Part shown: positions 7,120 to 15,057 of the stretch, piece after piece
Numbering within the stretch: position 1 is the first letter of the stretch
Layout: every line of letters starts with the position of its first letter
Origin: Puniceicoccales bacterium
GTDB lineage: Bacteria; Verrucomicrobiota; Verrucomicrobiia; Opitutales; LL51
Direction of reading: 5' to 3'
Assembly: GCA_031267435.1 (NCBI GenBank)
Contig: JAIRZB010000052.1
Location: 1-22,631 of the forward strand
Length of the DNA: 22,631 nucleotides
Notes under the pieces: model-generated
Told to the model about the DNA's origin: nothing
What the model saw: the letters and a program-made list of their open reading frames with translations, nothing else
Databases searched by the model: none
Position numbers and translations under genes: made by a program

Positions 7120-7227
7120 ATTTATTGATTTTGGCGATTTATATATGAGAATAAGATTGCATATTTGCGATAATGGGTTGCATGGATGCGTGAAGTTGCA
7201 TCGTAGATAAAAAGTAGCATATGATAT

Positions 7228-7995
7228 ATGAGCAAAAATTTGGGGAATTTATTTGCCGAAGCGCGTCGAGAAAAAGGGCTTTCGCTGGACGAAATAGCGG
7301 AAATGATACACATTAAAGCGGAGTATTTGGAGGCGATTGAAGAGGAGAAGTTTGATTTTAATTTGCCTGATATTTACAGGCGCGGATTCTATAAGTCCTA
7401 CGCTGATTTTTTGGGTCTCAATTTGGGTGATATGATGCTTAAATGCCCCGTCAAACCCTTTGAAACCATGGAATCTTCCCGGAAACGCCGGGAAATGGTA
7501 TCCCAGGTTGCTAAAAAAACACAGGAAGTGAATCTTGAAAAAGTGAAAACTTCTTTTTCGGATGACGTGGAAGGGAAAAGTACGCCCCAGGATGGACCTA
7601 AAGTTTCTTCCATAAACAGGGCGGCGGCCATGAAAATGGCAGGTATTATTGGAGGGGCGATTTTACTCATTTTATTATTATTATATGTGATTGTCAGTAC
7701 CATTTCTTCGCCCAGTTTACCATCCGAAGAAATGATGAATCAAGAAAATATTAGTGAACTTGTTGAGAAAAAAGTTACCATGCGGGCAAAGGGAGACGTT
7801 AAGGTGATGGTACGTTCCGAGGAGGATAGGGCAAAACTATTTTCAGGAACGGTACAGAAAGGCAGCGAACAGATAATCACTTATAAAACACCGATTCAAA
7901 TCTTTTTTGATCGGGGGGACTTTTTGGTCATTGAATTAGCGAATGGCGAGTTACTGCATCCCGATTCGGGGCGTGGAGGCATTCAAATAAAATAA
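7228..7995 (+). CDS. rodZ: RodZ-like cell-shape protein (HTH, membrane helix, periplasmic domain)
   Basis: Residues 5-70 form a Cro-type helix-turn-helix of the RodZ kind (LGNLFAEARREKGLSLDEIA, then IYRRGFYKSYADFLGL). A charged linker follows, then one membrane helix (about 136-158) and a ~95-residue C-terminal domain of beta character (VTMRAKGDVKVMVRSEED...) like the RodZ periplasmic domain. RodZ links MreB to the elongation machinery; no mreB is in the window. Length (255) is within family range. First gene of a rightward run: 39 bp to the GldG-like gene. A TTGCAT / TATGAT promoter candidate (7196-7225) would place the transcript start at the ATG, so the real promoter may lie further upstream. 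A transcription factor with a membrane anchor is the alternative reading. Confidence 0.75.
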   Translation: MSKNLGNLFAEARREKGLSLDEIAEMIHIKAEYLEAIEEEKFDFNLPDIYRRGFYKSYADFLGLNLGDMMLKCPVKPFETMESSRKRREMVSQVAKKTQEVNLEKVKTSFSDDVEGKSTPQDGPKVSSINRAAAMKMAGIIGGAILLILLLLYVIVSTISSPSLPSEEMMNQENISELVEKKVTMRAKGDVKVMVRSEEDRAKLFSGTVQKGSEQIITYKTPIQIFFDRGDFLVIELANGELLHPDSGRGGIQIK

Positions 7996-8034
7996 ATCTT
8001 CAAAAATTTTAGAATCTTTCTAAGTTCCACGGCC

Positions 8035-9486
8035 ATGTCTTTCGGTGAAGATTTTAAATGGGCACGGAAAATAAAATTGTTGAACAAAATATTGGGCGCG
8101 GTTGCTATTTCTCTTATTGTTGTGATGATCAACATATTGTCCATGCACCATTTTATCCGTTTCGATTGGCAAAAGAAGCACAATTTTGCGCTCGAAGAAT
8201 TTTCACTTAATGTCCTCAATATTTTGGAAGATCCCGTTGAAATTTATCTTTTCTACGGTCGGTCGCAGGATGATGCTATTCCTTTTTTTGTGAACGACTT
8301 GCGCAATTTGTTAAAAGAATATAAACATGCGGCTTCCCATCGGATCAAGGTAAAGTTCATCGACACGGTACAGCAACAGCGCATGGCGGATGAGTTATCC
8401 CTGCGATTTGGGGCGGTTACCAGCAACAGCATTGTGATTTCGAGTCGGGAGCATTTTCGTATTATTCCAGCTTTTGAGCTCTACGAATTTAAAAATGGCG
8501 TAGTTTCTGGGTTTAGGGGGGAACAAATTATTTCCGATGAAATTCTGAAACTTTCCAACCGCGAGACCAAAACAATACTCTTTTCGACAGGTCATGGCGA
8601 AATGGATATTGATAGTATCCATCCGCTTTATGGTAGTTCCAATGTCAAAGAACTTCTGCGCCAAAATGGTTATCGGGTCGAAAAAGTAAAATTAACGGAA
8701 AAGATCGATGATGGCAGTGTGCGCCTATTGATTATTGCTGGAGCTCAGACAAATTTTGCGGAAAAGGAAATCCAAGTTTTGCGAAATTTTTTGAAGCGAG
8801 ATGGGCGTGTTTTAGTCCTACTTTCACCGCCGAGAATATGTGGCCTAGAGGATTTATTTTTTGAGTGGGGAATTTTGGCCGACGATATGCTGATCATCGG
8901 TAATGATGATCATTTGGGGATTTCTGGAGACAATATGATTGATAATTTTGTGGAGCATCCGATCACGCAGCCCATGCTCAGTATGCAATTAGTTGCCCTA
9001 TTTGGATTATGCCAGCCCGTTCGCATCGACATTGGTTCTCCGGTGAAACAATACCGAGCAACGCCGCTATTATCTTCCGGTGAAAAGACGTTTGCGAAAC
9101 TCGATTATTTGCAGCGCAAACCCCAATATAATCCTTCAGAAGATTTAGCTGGTCCCGTATCCGTAGCTGTTCTATCGGAGCATATGATCGATGAAAAAAC
9201 TGCGGGAATGCAAGGGAAATTGTTGGTCGTAGGGAGTGCGGATTTCATAAATAACAATCGCTTTTGTGTTTTAGGGAACAAAATTTTACTCAATTCGATG
9301 GTAACATGGCTACTCGAAGGAGTGGGTTCCCTGTCCGATTCCGTTAAAATACGTCCCGCGGAAAATTACAAAATTACCCTGTCTAAATCGGAGTTATTCG
9401 AAATTGGTATAATTTTACTTTTAATTCCCTTTTCCATTCTATTGTTTAGTTATTTAGTTATCCGTGTTCGGAGGAATATGCGATGA
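8035..9486 (+). CDS. GldG-like ABC transporter auxiliary protein
   Basis: 483 residues with a membrane helix near the N-terminus (about 17-38) and another at the very C-terminus (about 455-478), enclosing a large extracytoplasmic region. The segments VEIYLFYGRSQDDAIPFFVNDL, TKTILFSTGHGE and VRLLIIAGAQTNF match the arrangement of the GldG/ABC_transp_aux family (gliding-motility-type ABC transporter component). In PVC bacteria such genes are normally next to an ABC-2 permease and ATPase and followed by a DUF4340 gene; here the DUF4340-like gene follows with a 4-bp overlap but no permease or GldA-type ATPase is adjacent. Substrate unknown. ATG at 8035; no strong ribosome site. Confidence 0.78.
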   Translation: MSFGEDFKWARKIKLLNKILGAVAISLIVVMINILSMHHFIRFDWQKKHNFALEEFSLNVLNILEDPVEIYLFYGRSQDDAIPFFVNDLRNLLKEYKHAASHRIKVKFIDTVQQQRMADELSLRFGAVTSNSIVISSREHFRIIPAFELYEFKNGVVSGFRGEQIISDEILKLSNRETKTILFSTGHGEMDIDSIHPLYGSSNVKELLRQNGYRVEKVKLTEKIDDGSVRLLIIAGAQTNFAEKEIQVLRNFLKRDGRVLVLLSPPRICGLEDLFFEWGILADDMLIIGNDDHLGISGDNMIDNFVEHPITQPMLSMQLVALFGLCQPVRIDIGSPVKQYRATPLLSSGEKTFAKLDYLQRKPQYNPSEDLAGPVSVAVLSEHMIDEKTAGMQGKLLVVGSADFINNNRFCVLGNKILLNSMVTWLLEGVGSLSDSVKIRPAENYKITLSKSELFEIGIILLLIPFSILLFSYLVIRVRRNMR

Positions 9487-10733
9487 AATGGATGCGTACT
9501 TTAGTTTTACTTTTCGTCGTTTTGGGTCTATGGATTTTTAATTGGAAATTGTGGCAACATTTAGATTTTCCAGCAAAGACAGTCTCCGATGGTGCACTTT
9601 ATGGGGAGCGTAATATTCAAAAAATTTCCATAAAATTTAAGCAAAAAACAATTATCATTGAGAAAAAACCGCATCATACTTGGTATTTAACGCAACCTTT
9701 TCATTGGCCAGCGAATCCGTTTGCTCTGGGGAAATTTTTTCGAATTTTAGCTTTTGAAAAAGAATTGCCACCGAAAGTAGAAATTGTGCTAGAAAAAAGC
9801 GATGGAACGGAGGTCACTTTAAGGGCAAGCGAAAGGGGAAGCAATGTATTTCGTGAAACAGGTTTATTAAAAATTTTAAAGCAAGGGATAGTATTTTGGT
9901 GCGAGCAGCGGTTATGCTTACAAAAGCTTTCAGAAATCGACCAAGTTGATATTATTTTACATCGGACGCAGCAGAAATTTTCTCTTGTGAAAAATGGAAA
10001 CCGATGGGAATTTTTGAGTCCCATTGCCATCGAAGCCGATGATGATGCGGTACAAAAATTTTTGGAATACGTTATTTCCAGGGAAGTTTCTCCATTTATT
10101 GGCAAAAATTCACAAAAAGATAGCAATGGCCATGTTGATTTTGAGAGTATGGTGGCAGAGAAAAAAAATTTTGAAATAACGATGACTATTAGTGATATTC
10201 GTCGACAACGATTGTGTGTGTACTTGAAAAAAAAAGTTTTTGATTCCGTTTCCCAGCGGGATGTGTATTTGGGGTGTCTCAGGGATGGCGAGGCCTACTT
10301 TTTTGTTTCACCGAATGAAGTATTTGATCATCCCTTGCAATCTTTGTGTCATCGATCGCTATTTCCAGAAATTCATTCCGTTGCACTGAGTTATCGTGGA
10401 GAAAAATTGTTTCTATCGTGCGATGAAGCGGGAAAATGGAATGCTTTCAAGCTTTCGGAAAAGGAAACGGTTTTACGCCTGTTAGAAAACTTTGATGAAA
10501 AAGCTGTTCTGTTATATCTGTCGCTCATTCGGCCTCTGAATGTTAGCGAAAAGTCCACACTTGGTTCCGAATGGGACGGTGAAAAATTGATTTTAGAAAT
10601 TAACGAAACATTAAAATTTGAATTGGGTATTATGAAAAATGAAACTTATTTAGTTCCCGATGATAAGCACTACGCCATAAAAATTGATCACAATCTGATG
10701 CCGAAGTTAATTGAATTTTTGGAGAAAGAATAG
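9483..10733 (+). CDS. DUF4340-like membrane-anchored protein
   Basis: 416 residues: one N-terminal membrane anchor (about 5-22), then an extracytoplasmic region with repeated beta-rich modules of the type TWYLTQPFHWPANP... and RWEFLSPIAIEADDDAVQKFLEYV, which is the characteristic 'W...P....AD...v..ll..l' pattern of DUF4340. The ATG overlaps the stop of the GldG-like gene (ATGA), and a GGAGG at 9471-9475 sits at a good distance, so the two are translationally coupled and probably act together. Function is unknown; association with a GldG-type transporter is the only clue. Confidence 0.65.
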   Translation: MKWMRTLVLLFVVLGLWIFNWKLWQHLDFPAKTVSDGALYGERNIQKISIKFKQKTIIIEKKPHHTWYLTQPFHWPANPFALGKFFRILAFEKELPPKVEIVLEKSDGTEVTLRASERGSNVFRETGLLKILKQGIVFWCEQRLCLQKLSEIDQVDIILHRTQQKFSLVKNGNRWEFLSPIAIEADDDAVQKFLEYVISREVSPFIGKNSQKDSNGHVDFESMVAEKKNFEITMTISDIRRQRLCVYLKKKVFDSVSQRDVYLGCLRDGEAYFFVSPNEVFDHPLQSLCHRSLFPEIHSVALSYRGEKLFLSCDEAGKWNAFKLSEKETVLRLLENFDEKAVLLYLSLIRPLNVSEKSTLGSEWDGEKLILEINETLKFELGIMKNETYLVPDDKHYAIKIDHNLMPKLIEFLEKE

Positions 10734-10747
10734 GTAGCAATACCTGC

Positions 10748-11827
10748 ATGGAAGAAGTTCAGAGAGTAACGGTAGCAATGTCAGGTGGCGTAGACAGTTC
10801 GGTTGCGGCATTATTGGCGAAGGAATCGGGTAAGGAGGTATGTGGCGTTTACATGCGCACCTGGCATGGCGACGATGCGGTTGTTCCGCTGGGGGATTGT
10901 CCATGGAAGAAGGATTTGGAGGATGCACGCCAGGTAGCGGACCGAATTGGAATCCATTTGGAGGTCGTCAACATGATTGATTTTTACAAAAAATGGGTTG
11001 TCACGCCTCTAATTGATGGCTATCGCAGCGGCATTACGCCAAATCCGGATATTTTATGTAATCAGTTTGTGAAATTTGGAGCTCTGGCGGAATCTGCAAA
11101 AGCTCTGGGGAGTGCTGCGATTGCGACGGGGCATTATTGTAAAAAAAGAAAAAATATGGACGGAACGTTTGATTTAGTTGAGCCGATGGATAAGACTAAG
11201 GATCAGAGCTATTTTTTGGCTTATTTAAAGCAGGAGCAGATTAGGTTTGCAGAGTTTCCGATTGCCGATTTGACAAAGGATGAAGTGCGCGCATTGGCGG
11301 AAAAGAAAGATTTGACGACAGCTCGTAAAAAGGATAGCCAGGGCATTTGTTTTCTCGGAAAGGTTAAAATTCAAGATTTTTTAGCCCATTATATTGAAAA
11401 AAAATCGGGAAATATTGTCAATTTCGAAGGGAAAGTCGTTGGACAACATGGAGGTTTACACAATTTTACCGTAGGGCAGCGGCATGGGTTAAATATTTCT
11501 TCGAATTCGAATTACAATTTTTACGTCGTGATAGGGAAAGATTTGGAGCGAAATGAGCTAAGGGTGGCCTTTGAAAGTGAGCAAAGATTATATCATAATA
11601 GATTTAAAATTCGCAACTTAAGCCATACGAACAAGGAATTACCCCTAAGCTGTGACTTTTCGTGTCGGCCGCGATACCGGGATCCCTATCAGGAAGTTTA
11701 CTTTGAAAAAATTTCACCGGATGAGGCGATTATCGAATTTAAAAGACCACAGCGAGCGTTGTCGAGTGGCCAAGTTGTTGCGTTTTACGAAGGCGAAGTT
11801 CTCCTCGGTGGCGGAATTTATGTTTAG
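10748..11827 (+). CDS. mnmA: tRNA-specific 2-thiouridylase MnmA
   Basis: Makes the 2-thio group of U34 in tRNA-Lys, -Glu and -Gln. The PP-loop ATP-binding motif SGGVDSS is at 12-18. The two catalytic cysteines are present: C104 (NPDILCNQ) and C201 (DSQGICFLG), close to E. coli C102 and C199. TGHY (127-130) and the C-terminal beta domains are in place and the length (359) is normal. It starts 14 bp after the DUF4340-like gene and probably belongs to the same transcript. Its last ~100 bases are duplicated at 13289-13403. The next gene is on the opposite strand with only 38 bp between the stop codons. Confidence 0.96.
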   Translation: MEEVQRVTVAMSGGVDSSVAALLAKESGKEVCGVYMRTWHGDDAVVPLGDCPWKKDLEDARQVADRIGIHLEVVNMIDFYKKWVVTPLIDGYRSGITPNPDILCNQFVKFGALAESAKALGSAAIATGHYCKKRKNMDGTFDLVEPMDKTKDQSYFLAYLKQEQIRFAEFPIADLTKDEVRALAEKKDLTTARKKDSQGICFLGKVKIQDFLAHYIEKKSGNIVNFEGKVVGQHGGLHNFTVGQRHGLNISSNSNYNFYVVIGKDLERNELRVAFESEQRLYHNRFKIRNLSHTNKELPLSCDFSCRPRYRDPYQEVYFEKISPDEAIIEFKRPQRALSSGQVVAFYEGEVLLGGGIYV

Positions 11828-11865
11828 TATTATTTCATAATTTTTTATGCAAATGGCAGCCCTTT

Positions 11866-13233
11866 TCATTGACCGTTATCCCAATCGGTAAAAAGAAGAA
11901 GATTCGTTACTTTTTCCAAAGCTTCCTCAGCCGTTGGACATTGTGTGGGATCTCTGGGAAGGCAATCGGTCGTAATTTGTGCAAGTTCTTCCAAAACCGG
12001 TTTGGGGTAGGATTTTCCAGTATCGATTCGCATTTTATTGTTTGCTTTATGAAATTTTTCCATTATATATTGCTTTCTCTTTACACTTGCCAACTTTTCT
12101 AGATCAGCTTTAAACTTATCTTCATATTTATCTCCATATGTTTTTTCATATATTCTTTTTTTGGCAGCCATTTCTCCTATGTTCATTTCCATCTCTAAGG
12201 ACATTATTTCTGCGGCCAATTGATCTTGAGGCTGTCCGGAATCTTTCCATGTTTGTATAAGTTCTGGTTTTGCTGTTTTTTCCCAGGTTATTCGATATTT
12301 AGCGACATGTAAATGATGGCCAAATCCTATAATTATGCACCCACTGTTCCCAAAAAGAAGAGGTGGCATCAATGCTCCTAACATTTGCATATCACGAGAA
12401 ATGTTTTGAGGAGCTTCTTCCTCGCTGACTTCTTTGTCGATTGCGTAAGAGAGCCCAAAATCGATGATTCTGGGTATATATTCATACTGATCTTCAAAGG
12501 ATAAGTTGGCTCTAGCTGTTGCAATTGCCTCGTCGAGTGCTTGTCTATTTTCTTCTGTTAAATCTTTTTCTTCTCCTATTATTCCAGTCCTTTGCCTTGC
12601 TTTGGCCTCCACATGCGCTGCGATTACTTCATCGGGAAGCTTTTTTTGCTCTATCATAATGTTACCTGCATGTAAATCGTTATGCCGTATACCTGCTTTA
12701 TCGAGGGCATGTAGGCTATTTAGGAGGATACACAGGCGTTCGAGTGCCTTTTTGGGGTGATCAGTCCACCCTTTTTTGAATGATCTAACAAAATTGCCCA
12801 AAGGCAAGCCTTGGATTTTTTCTTGAATCAAGATTTCGTTAGTCATGCCTTGGATTCCTTCTTGAATCAAGATTGCGTTAGCCACTTTTTTTCCCGGCAC
12901 GACGAGTTCAAGGCCTTGTATATCTGAAAGTTGGGTTCCTGAGGTAATATTGTGGCGCATATCCATGATGCGTTGCCCTATTTCGGCTTCATTTTCGATA
13001 TCACCTGTTTTTTGTACGAAATTCTCAAACCCAGAATTGGTTATCGGATAAACAGTACCATAACTTCCGTGTCCCAGCTGTTTTCCAAGTTCAGGCACAA
13101 AATTTTCCGGAATGGCATCCAGAGGATCGGGATTGGCCTGTAGATATTTTCCAACATTTACTCCCGCTGAGAGAGCAGAAAAATGTATACCAAACGATAA
13201 AAACGAAACAATGGGATGTGGAAATTTTTTCAT
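11866..13233 (-). CDS. Exported protein-kinase-like protein, copy 1
   Basis: 455 residues. The N-terminus MKKFPHPIVSFLSFGIHFSA looks like a Sec signal peptide (cleavage near residue 23). A protein kinase fold follows: glycine loop LGHGSYGTV (53-61), beta-3 lysine K75 (FVQK), alpha-C glutamate around E82-E84, catalytic loop HNDLHAGN (184-191) with N in place of the usual R of HRD, and DFG at 258-260. Between loop Asn191 and Asp258 there are 67 residues, against about 13 in typical kinases; the extra ~54 are charged and helical (LPDEVIAAHVEAKARQRTG...). The C-lobe ends with CLPRDPTQCPTAEEAL, where the usual conserved Arg of subdomain XI is Cys. A 13-residue tandem duplication (about 122-147) lies in the hinge region. 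All catalytic residues are present, so activity is possible. Export suggests a host or envelope target; this is inference. Paralogue at 13475-14860. Confidence 0.75.
   Translation of the reverse strand: MKKFPHPIVSFLSFGIHFSALSAGVNVGKYLQANPDPLDAIPENFVPELGKQLGHGSYGTVYPITNSGFENFVQKTGDIENEAEIGQRIMDMRHNITSGTQLSDIQGLELVVPGKKVANAILIQEGIQGMTNEILIQEKIQGLPLGNFVRSFKKGWTDHPKKALERLCILLNSLHALDKAGIRHNDLHAGNIMIEQKKLPDEVIAAHVEAKARQRTGIIGEEKDLTEENRQALDEAIATARANLSFEDQYEYIPRIIDFGLSYAIDKEVSEEEAPQNISRDMQMLGALMPPLLFGNSGCIIIGFGHHLHVAKYRITWEKTAKPELIQTWKDSGQPQDQLAAEIMSLEMEMNIGEMAAKKRIYEKTYGDKYEDKFKADLEKLASVKRKQYIMEKFHKANNKMRIDTGKSYPKPVLEELAQITTDCLPRDPTQCPTAEEALEKVTNLLLFTDWDNGQ
12808..12885. repeat. 39-bp in-frame tandem duplication inside kinase copy 1
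   Basis: Two adjacent 39-bp units (TTGGATT... at 12811 and 12850) differ at about four positions. They encode ILIQEGIQGMTNE and ILIQEKIQG in the beta5/hinge region of the kinase. Kinase copy 2 has only one equivalent (LILERVHG), so the duplication arose after the genes separated. Confidence 0.85.
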
Positions 13234-13243
13234 AACGAAAACT

Positions 13244-13271
13244 ATTTTTTACTTTTTTACGTAAATGTCAA
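13244..13271 (-). promoter_or_regulatory. Promoter of kinase copy 1
   Basis: TTGACA (13271-13266), 16-bp spacer, AAAAAT (13249-13244), with the ATG 10 nt after the -10 box. The sequence after TTGACA (TTTAC) and the exact 32-nt distance from TTGACA to ATG are shared with kinase copy 2. Confidence 0.5.
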
Positions 13272-13288
13272 TTTATTTTCACTAAATA

Positions 13289-13403
13289 AGGCGATTATCA
13301 AATTTAAAAGACCACAGCGAGCGTTGTCGAGTGGCCAAGTTGTTGCGTTTTACGAAGGCGAAGTTCTCCTCGGTGGTGGAATTTATGTTTAGTATTATTT
13401 CAT
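13289..13403 (+). pseudogene. Duplicated 3' end of mnmA
   Basis: About 115 bp that match 11724-11838 (last ~100 bp of mnmA plus 11 bp after its stop) with only two mismatches. It has no start and no upstream mnmA sequence. It marks the left boundary of a tandem duplication that also contains the kinase gene to its right. The remainder of the gap to 13474 is AT-rich without a recognisable feature. Confidence 0.95.
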
Positions 13404-13474
13404 GAAAGTTTTAATTTTATTGCCATTTTACGCCTGTAATTTTTTATTCCAAAGCGGTATTTTATATATTCCTA

Positions 13475-14860
13475 TTAGATTGTTCCTGGCTGAATGGTAT
13501 AGTATTCGTTAGCCCAATCGGAAAGAAGAAGATTCGTTACTTTTTCCAAAGCTTCCTCAGCCGTTGGACGTCGTGTGGGATCGATGGAAAGGCAATCGGT
13601 CGTAATTTGTGCAAGTTCTTCCAGAACCGATTCGGGGTAGGATTTTCCAATAGCGATTCGCATTTTAGTATTTGCTTTATGAAATTTTTTCATTATATAT
13701 TGGTCTCTCTTTATATCTACCTTCTTCATATCTGTAAACTTTCTTAGATCAGCTTCAAACTTTGTTTCATATTCGTCTCCATATGTTTCTTTATATATTC
13801 TTCTTTTGTCAGCTATTTCTTTTTTTATCATAGGCCTTTGGGGGCCCCGCAATTTCATCTCTAAGGACATTATTTCTGCTGCTAATTGATCTTGAGGCTG
13901 TTCGGAATCTTTCCATATTTGTGTAAGTTCTGCTTTTGCTGTGCTTCCCCAGCGGTTTTGCAATTTCTGAATCTGCTTATAATGGCTAAATCCTATTATT
14001 TTGCATCCATTGTCCCCAAAAAGAAAAGGTGGCATCAATGCTCCTAACGCTCGCATATTATCAGAAGTGTTTTGAGGAGCTTCTTCCTCGCTGACTTCTT
14101 TGTCGATTATGTAAGAGAGCCCAAAATCGATGATTCTGGGTATATATTCATACTGATCTTCAAAGGTTAAGTTGGCTCTAGCTGTTGCCCTTGCCTCCTC
14201 GAGTGCTCGTTTATTTCTTTCTGTTAAATCGCTTTCTTCTCCTATTATTCCAGTCCTTTGCCTTGCTTTGGCCTCCACATGCGCTGCGATTACTTCATCG
14301 GGAAGCTCTTTTTCCTCCACCATAATGTTATTTATCTGTAAATCGTTATGGACTATGCCTGATTTTCCAATGGCATATAGGCTATTTAGGAAGATGCACA
14401 GGCGTTCGAGTGCCTTTTTGGGGCTATCGATCCAACTATTTGTAAATGACTTAACGAAACCGTAAAGAGTTTTGCCGTGGACTCTTTCTAGAATCAAGGA
14501 TTTATCGGTCATCATTTTTCCTGGCACGACGAGTTCAAGGCCTTGTATATCTGCAATTCGAGATTGAGGTGTAAGATTGTGGCGCATATCCCTGATGCGT
14601 TGCCCTATTTCGGCTTCATTTTCGATATCACCTGTTTTTTGTACGAAATTCTCAAACCCAGAATTGGCTATCTGATGAACAGTACCATAACTTCCTTGTC
14701 CCAGCTGTTTTCCAAGTTCAGGCACAAAATTTCCCGGAATGGTATCCAGTGGATCCGGATTGGCCTTGCGATATTTTTCAACATCCACTCCCGCTGAGAG
14801 AGTAGAAAAATGTATGCCAAATGATAAAAACGAGACAGTATAGTATGTGGATTGGTTCAT
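13475..14860 (-). CDS. Exported protein-kinase-like protein, copy 2
   Basis: 461 residues from the ATG at 14860, which aligns with the start of copy 1 (MNQSTYYTVSFLSFGIHFST, signal peptide). A frame extension to a GTG at 14929 is rejected because the promoter lies inside it. Kinase motifs: LGQGSYGTV (53-61), K75, HNDLQINN (171-178), DFG at 245-247. The loop-Asn to DFG distance is again 67 residues, and the inserted segment is almost identical to that of copy 1, so it is a fixed part of the family. Subdomain XI reads IDPTRRPTAEEAL with the usual Arg. The C-lobe has an extra stretch (RGPQRPMIKKEIADKR) and a longer tail than copy 1. Between the copies, blocks of near-identity alternate with strongly diverged blocks. 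Possible secreted effector kinase; the target is unknown. Confidence 0.75.
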   Translation of the reverse strand: MNQSTYYTVSFLSFGIHFSTLSAGVDVEKYRKANPDPLDTIPGNFVPELGKQLGQGSYGTVHQIANSGFENFVQKTGDIENEAEIGQRIRDMRHNLTPQSRIADIQGLELVVPGKMMTDKSLILERVHGKTLYGFVKSFTNSWIDSPKKALERLCIFLNSLYAIGKSGIVHNDLQINNIMVEEKELPDEVIAAHVEAKARQRTGIIGEESDLTERNKRALEEARATARANLTFEDQYEYIPRIIDFGLSYIIDKEVSEEEAPQNTSDNMRALGALMPPFLFGDNGCKIIGFSHYKQIQKLQNRWGSTAKAELTQIWKDSEQPQDQLAAEIMSLEMKLRGPQRPMIKKEIADKRRIYKETYGDEYETKFEADLRKFTDMKKVDIKRDQYIMKKFHKANTKMRIAIGKSYPESVLEELAQITTDCLSIDPTRRPTAEEALEKVTNLLLSDWANEYYTIQPGTI

Positions 14861-14870
14861 ATCGAAACTC

Positions 14871-14898
14871 ATTCTTTGCAATTTGATGTAAATGTCAA
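14871..14898 (-). promoter_or_regulatory. Promoter of kinase copy 2
   Basis: TTGACA (14898-14893), 16-bp spacer, AAGAAT (14876-14871), ATG 10 nt further on. It shares TTGACATTTAC and the 32-nt TTGACA-to-ATG distance with copy 1, so the promoter was part of the duplicated unit. Confidence 0.5.
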
Positions 14899-15057
14899 AA
14901 TATTCCTTAATAAAACTTTCATTTTTCACGATATAACCAATGATGAATTTGCAAAAATGACATCCAAATCAACGTCGGCGTTTGTAGGCAACATTTGCTT
15001 GAAGATCGGCGCTTCTCTTTTAGATCTATTGCTGTGGTTGAAAATTTGTATCCGGGG

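Noticed and set aside
14861..14929. Longer N-terminus for kinase copy 2 (GTG at 14929).
   Set aside because: The promoter shared with copy 1 lies within it, and the signal peptides align from the ATG at 14860.
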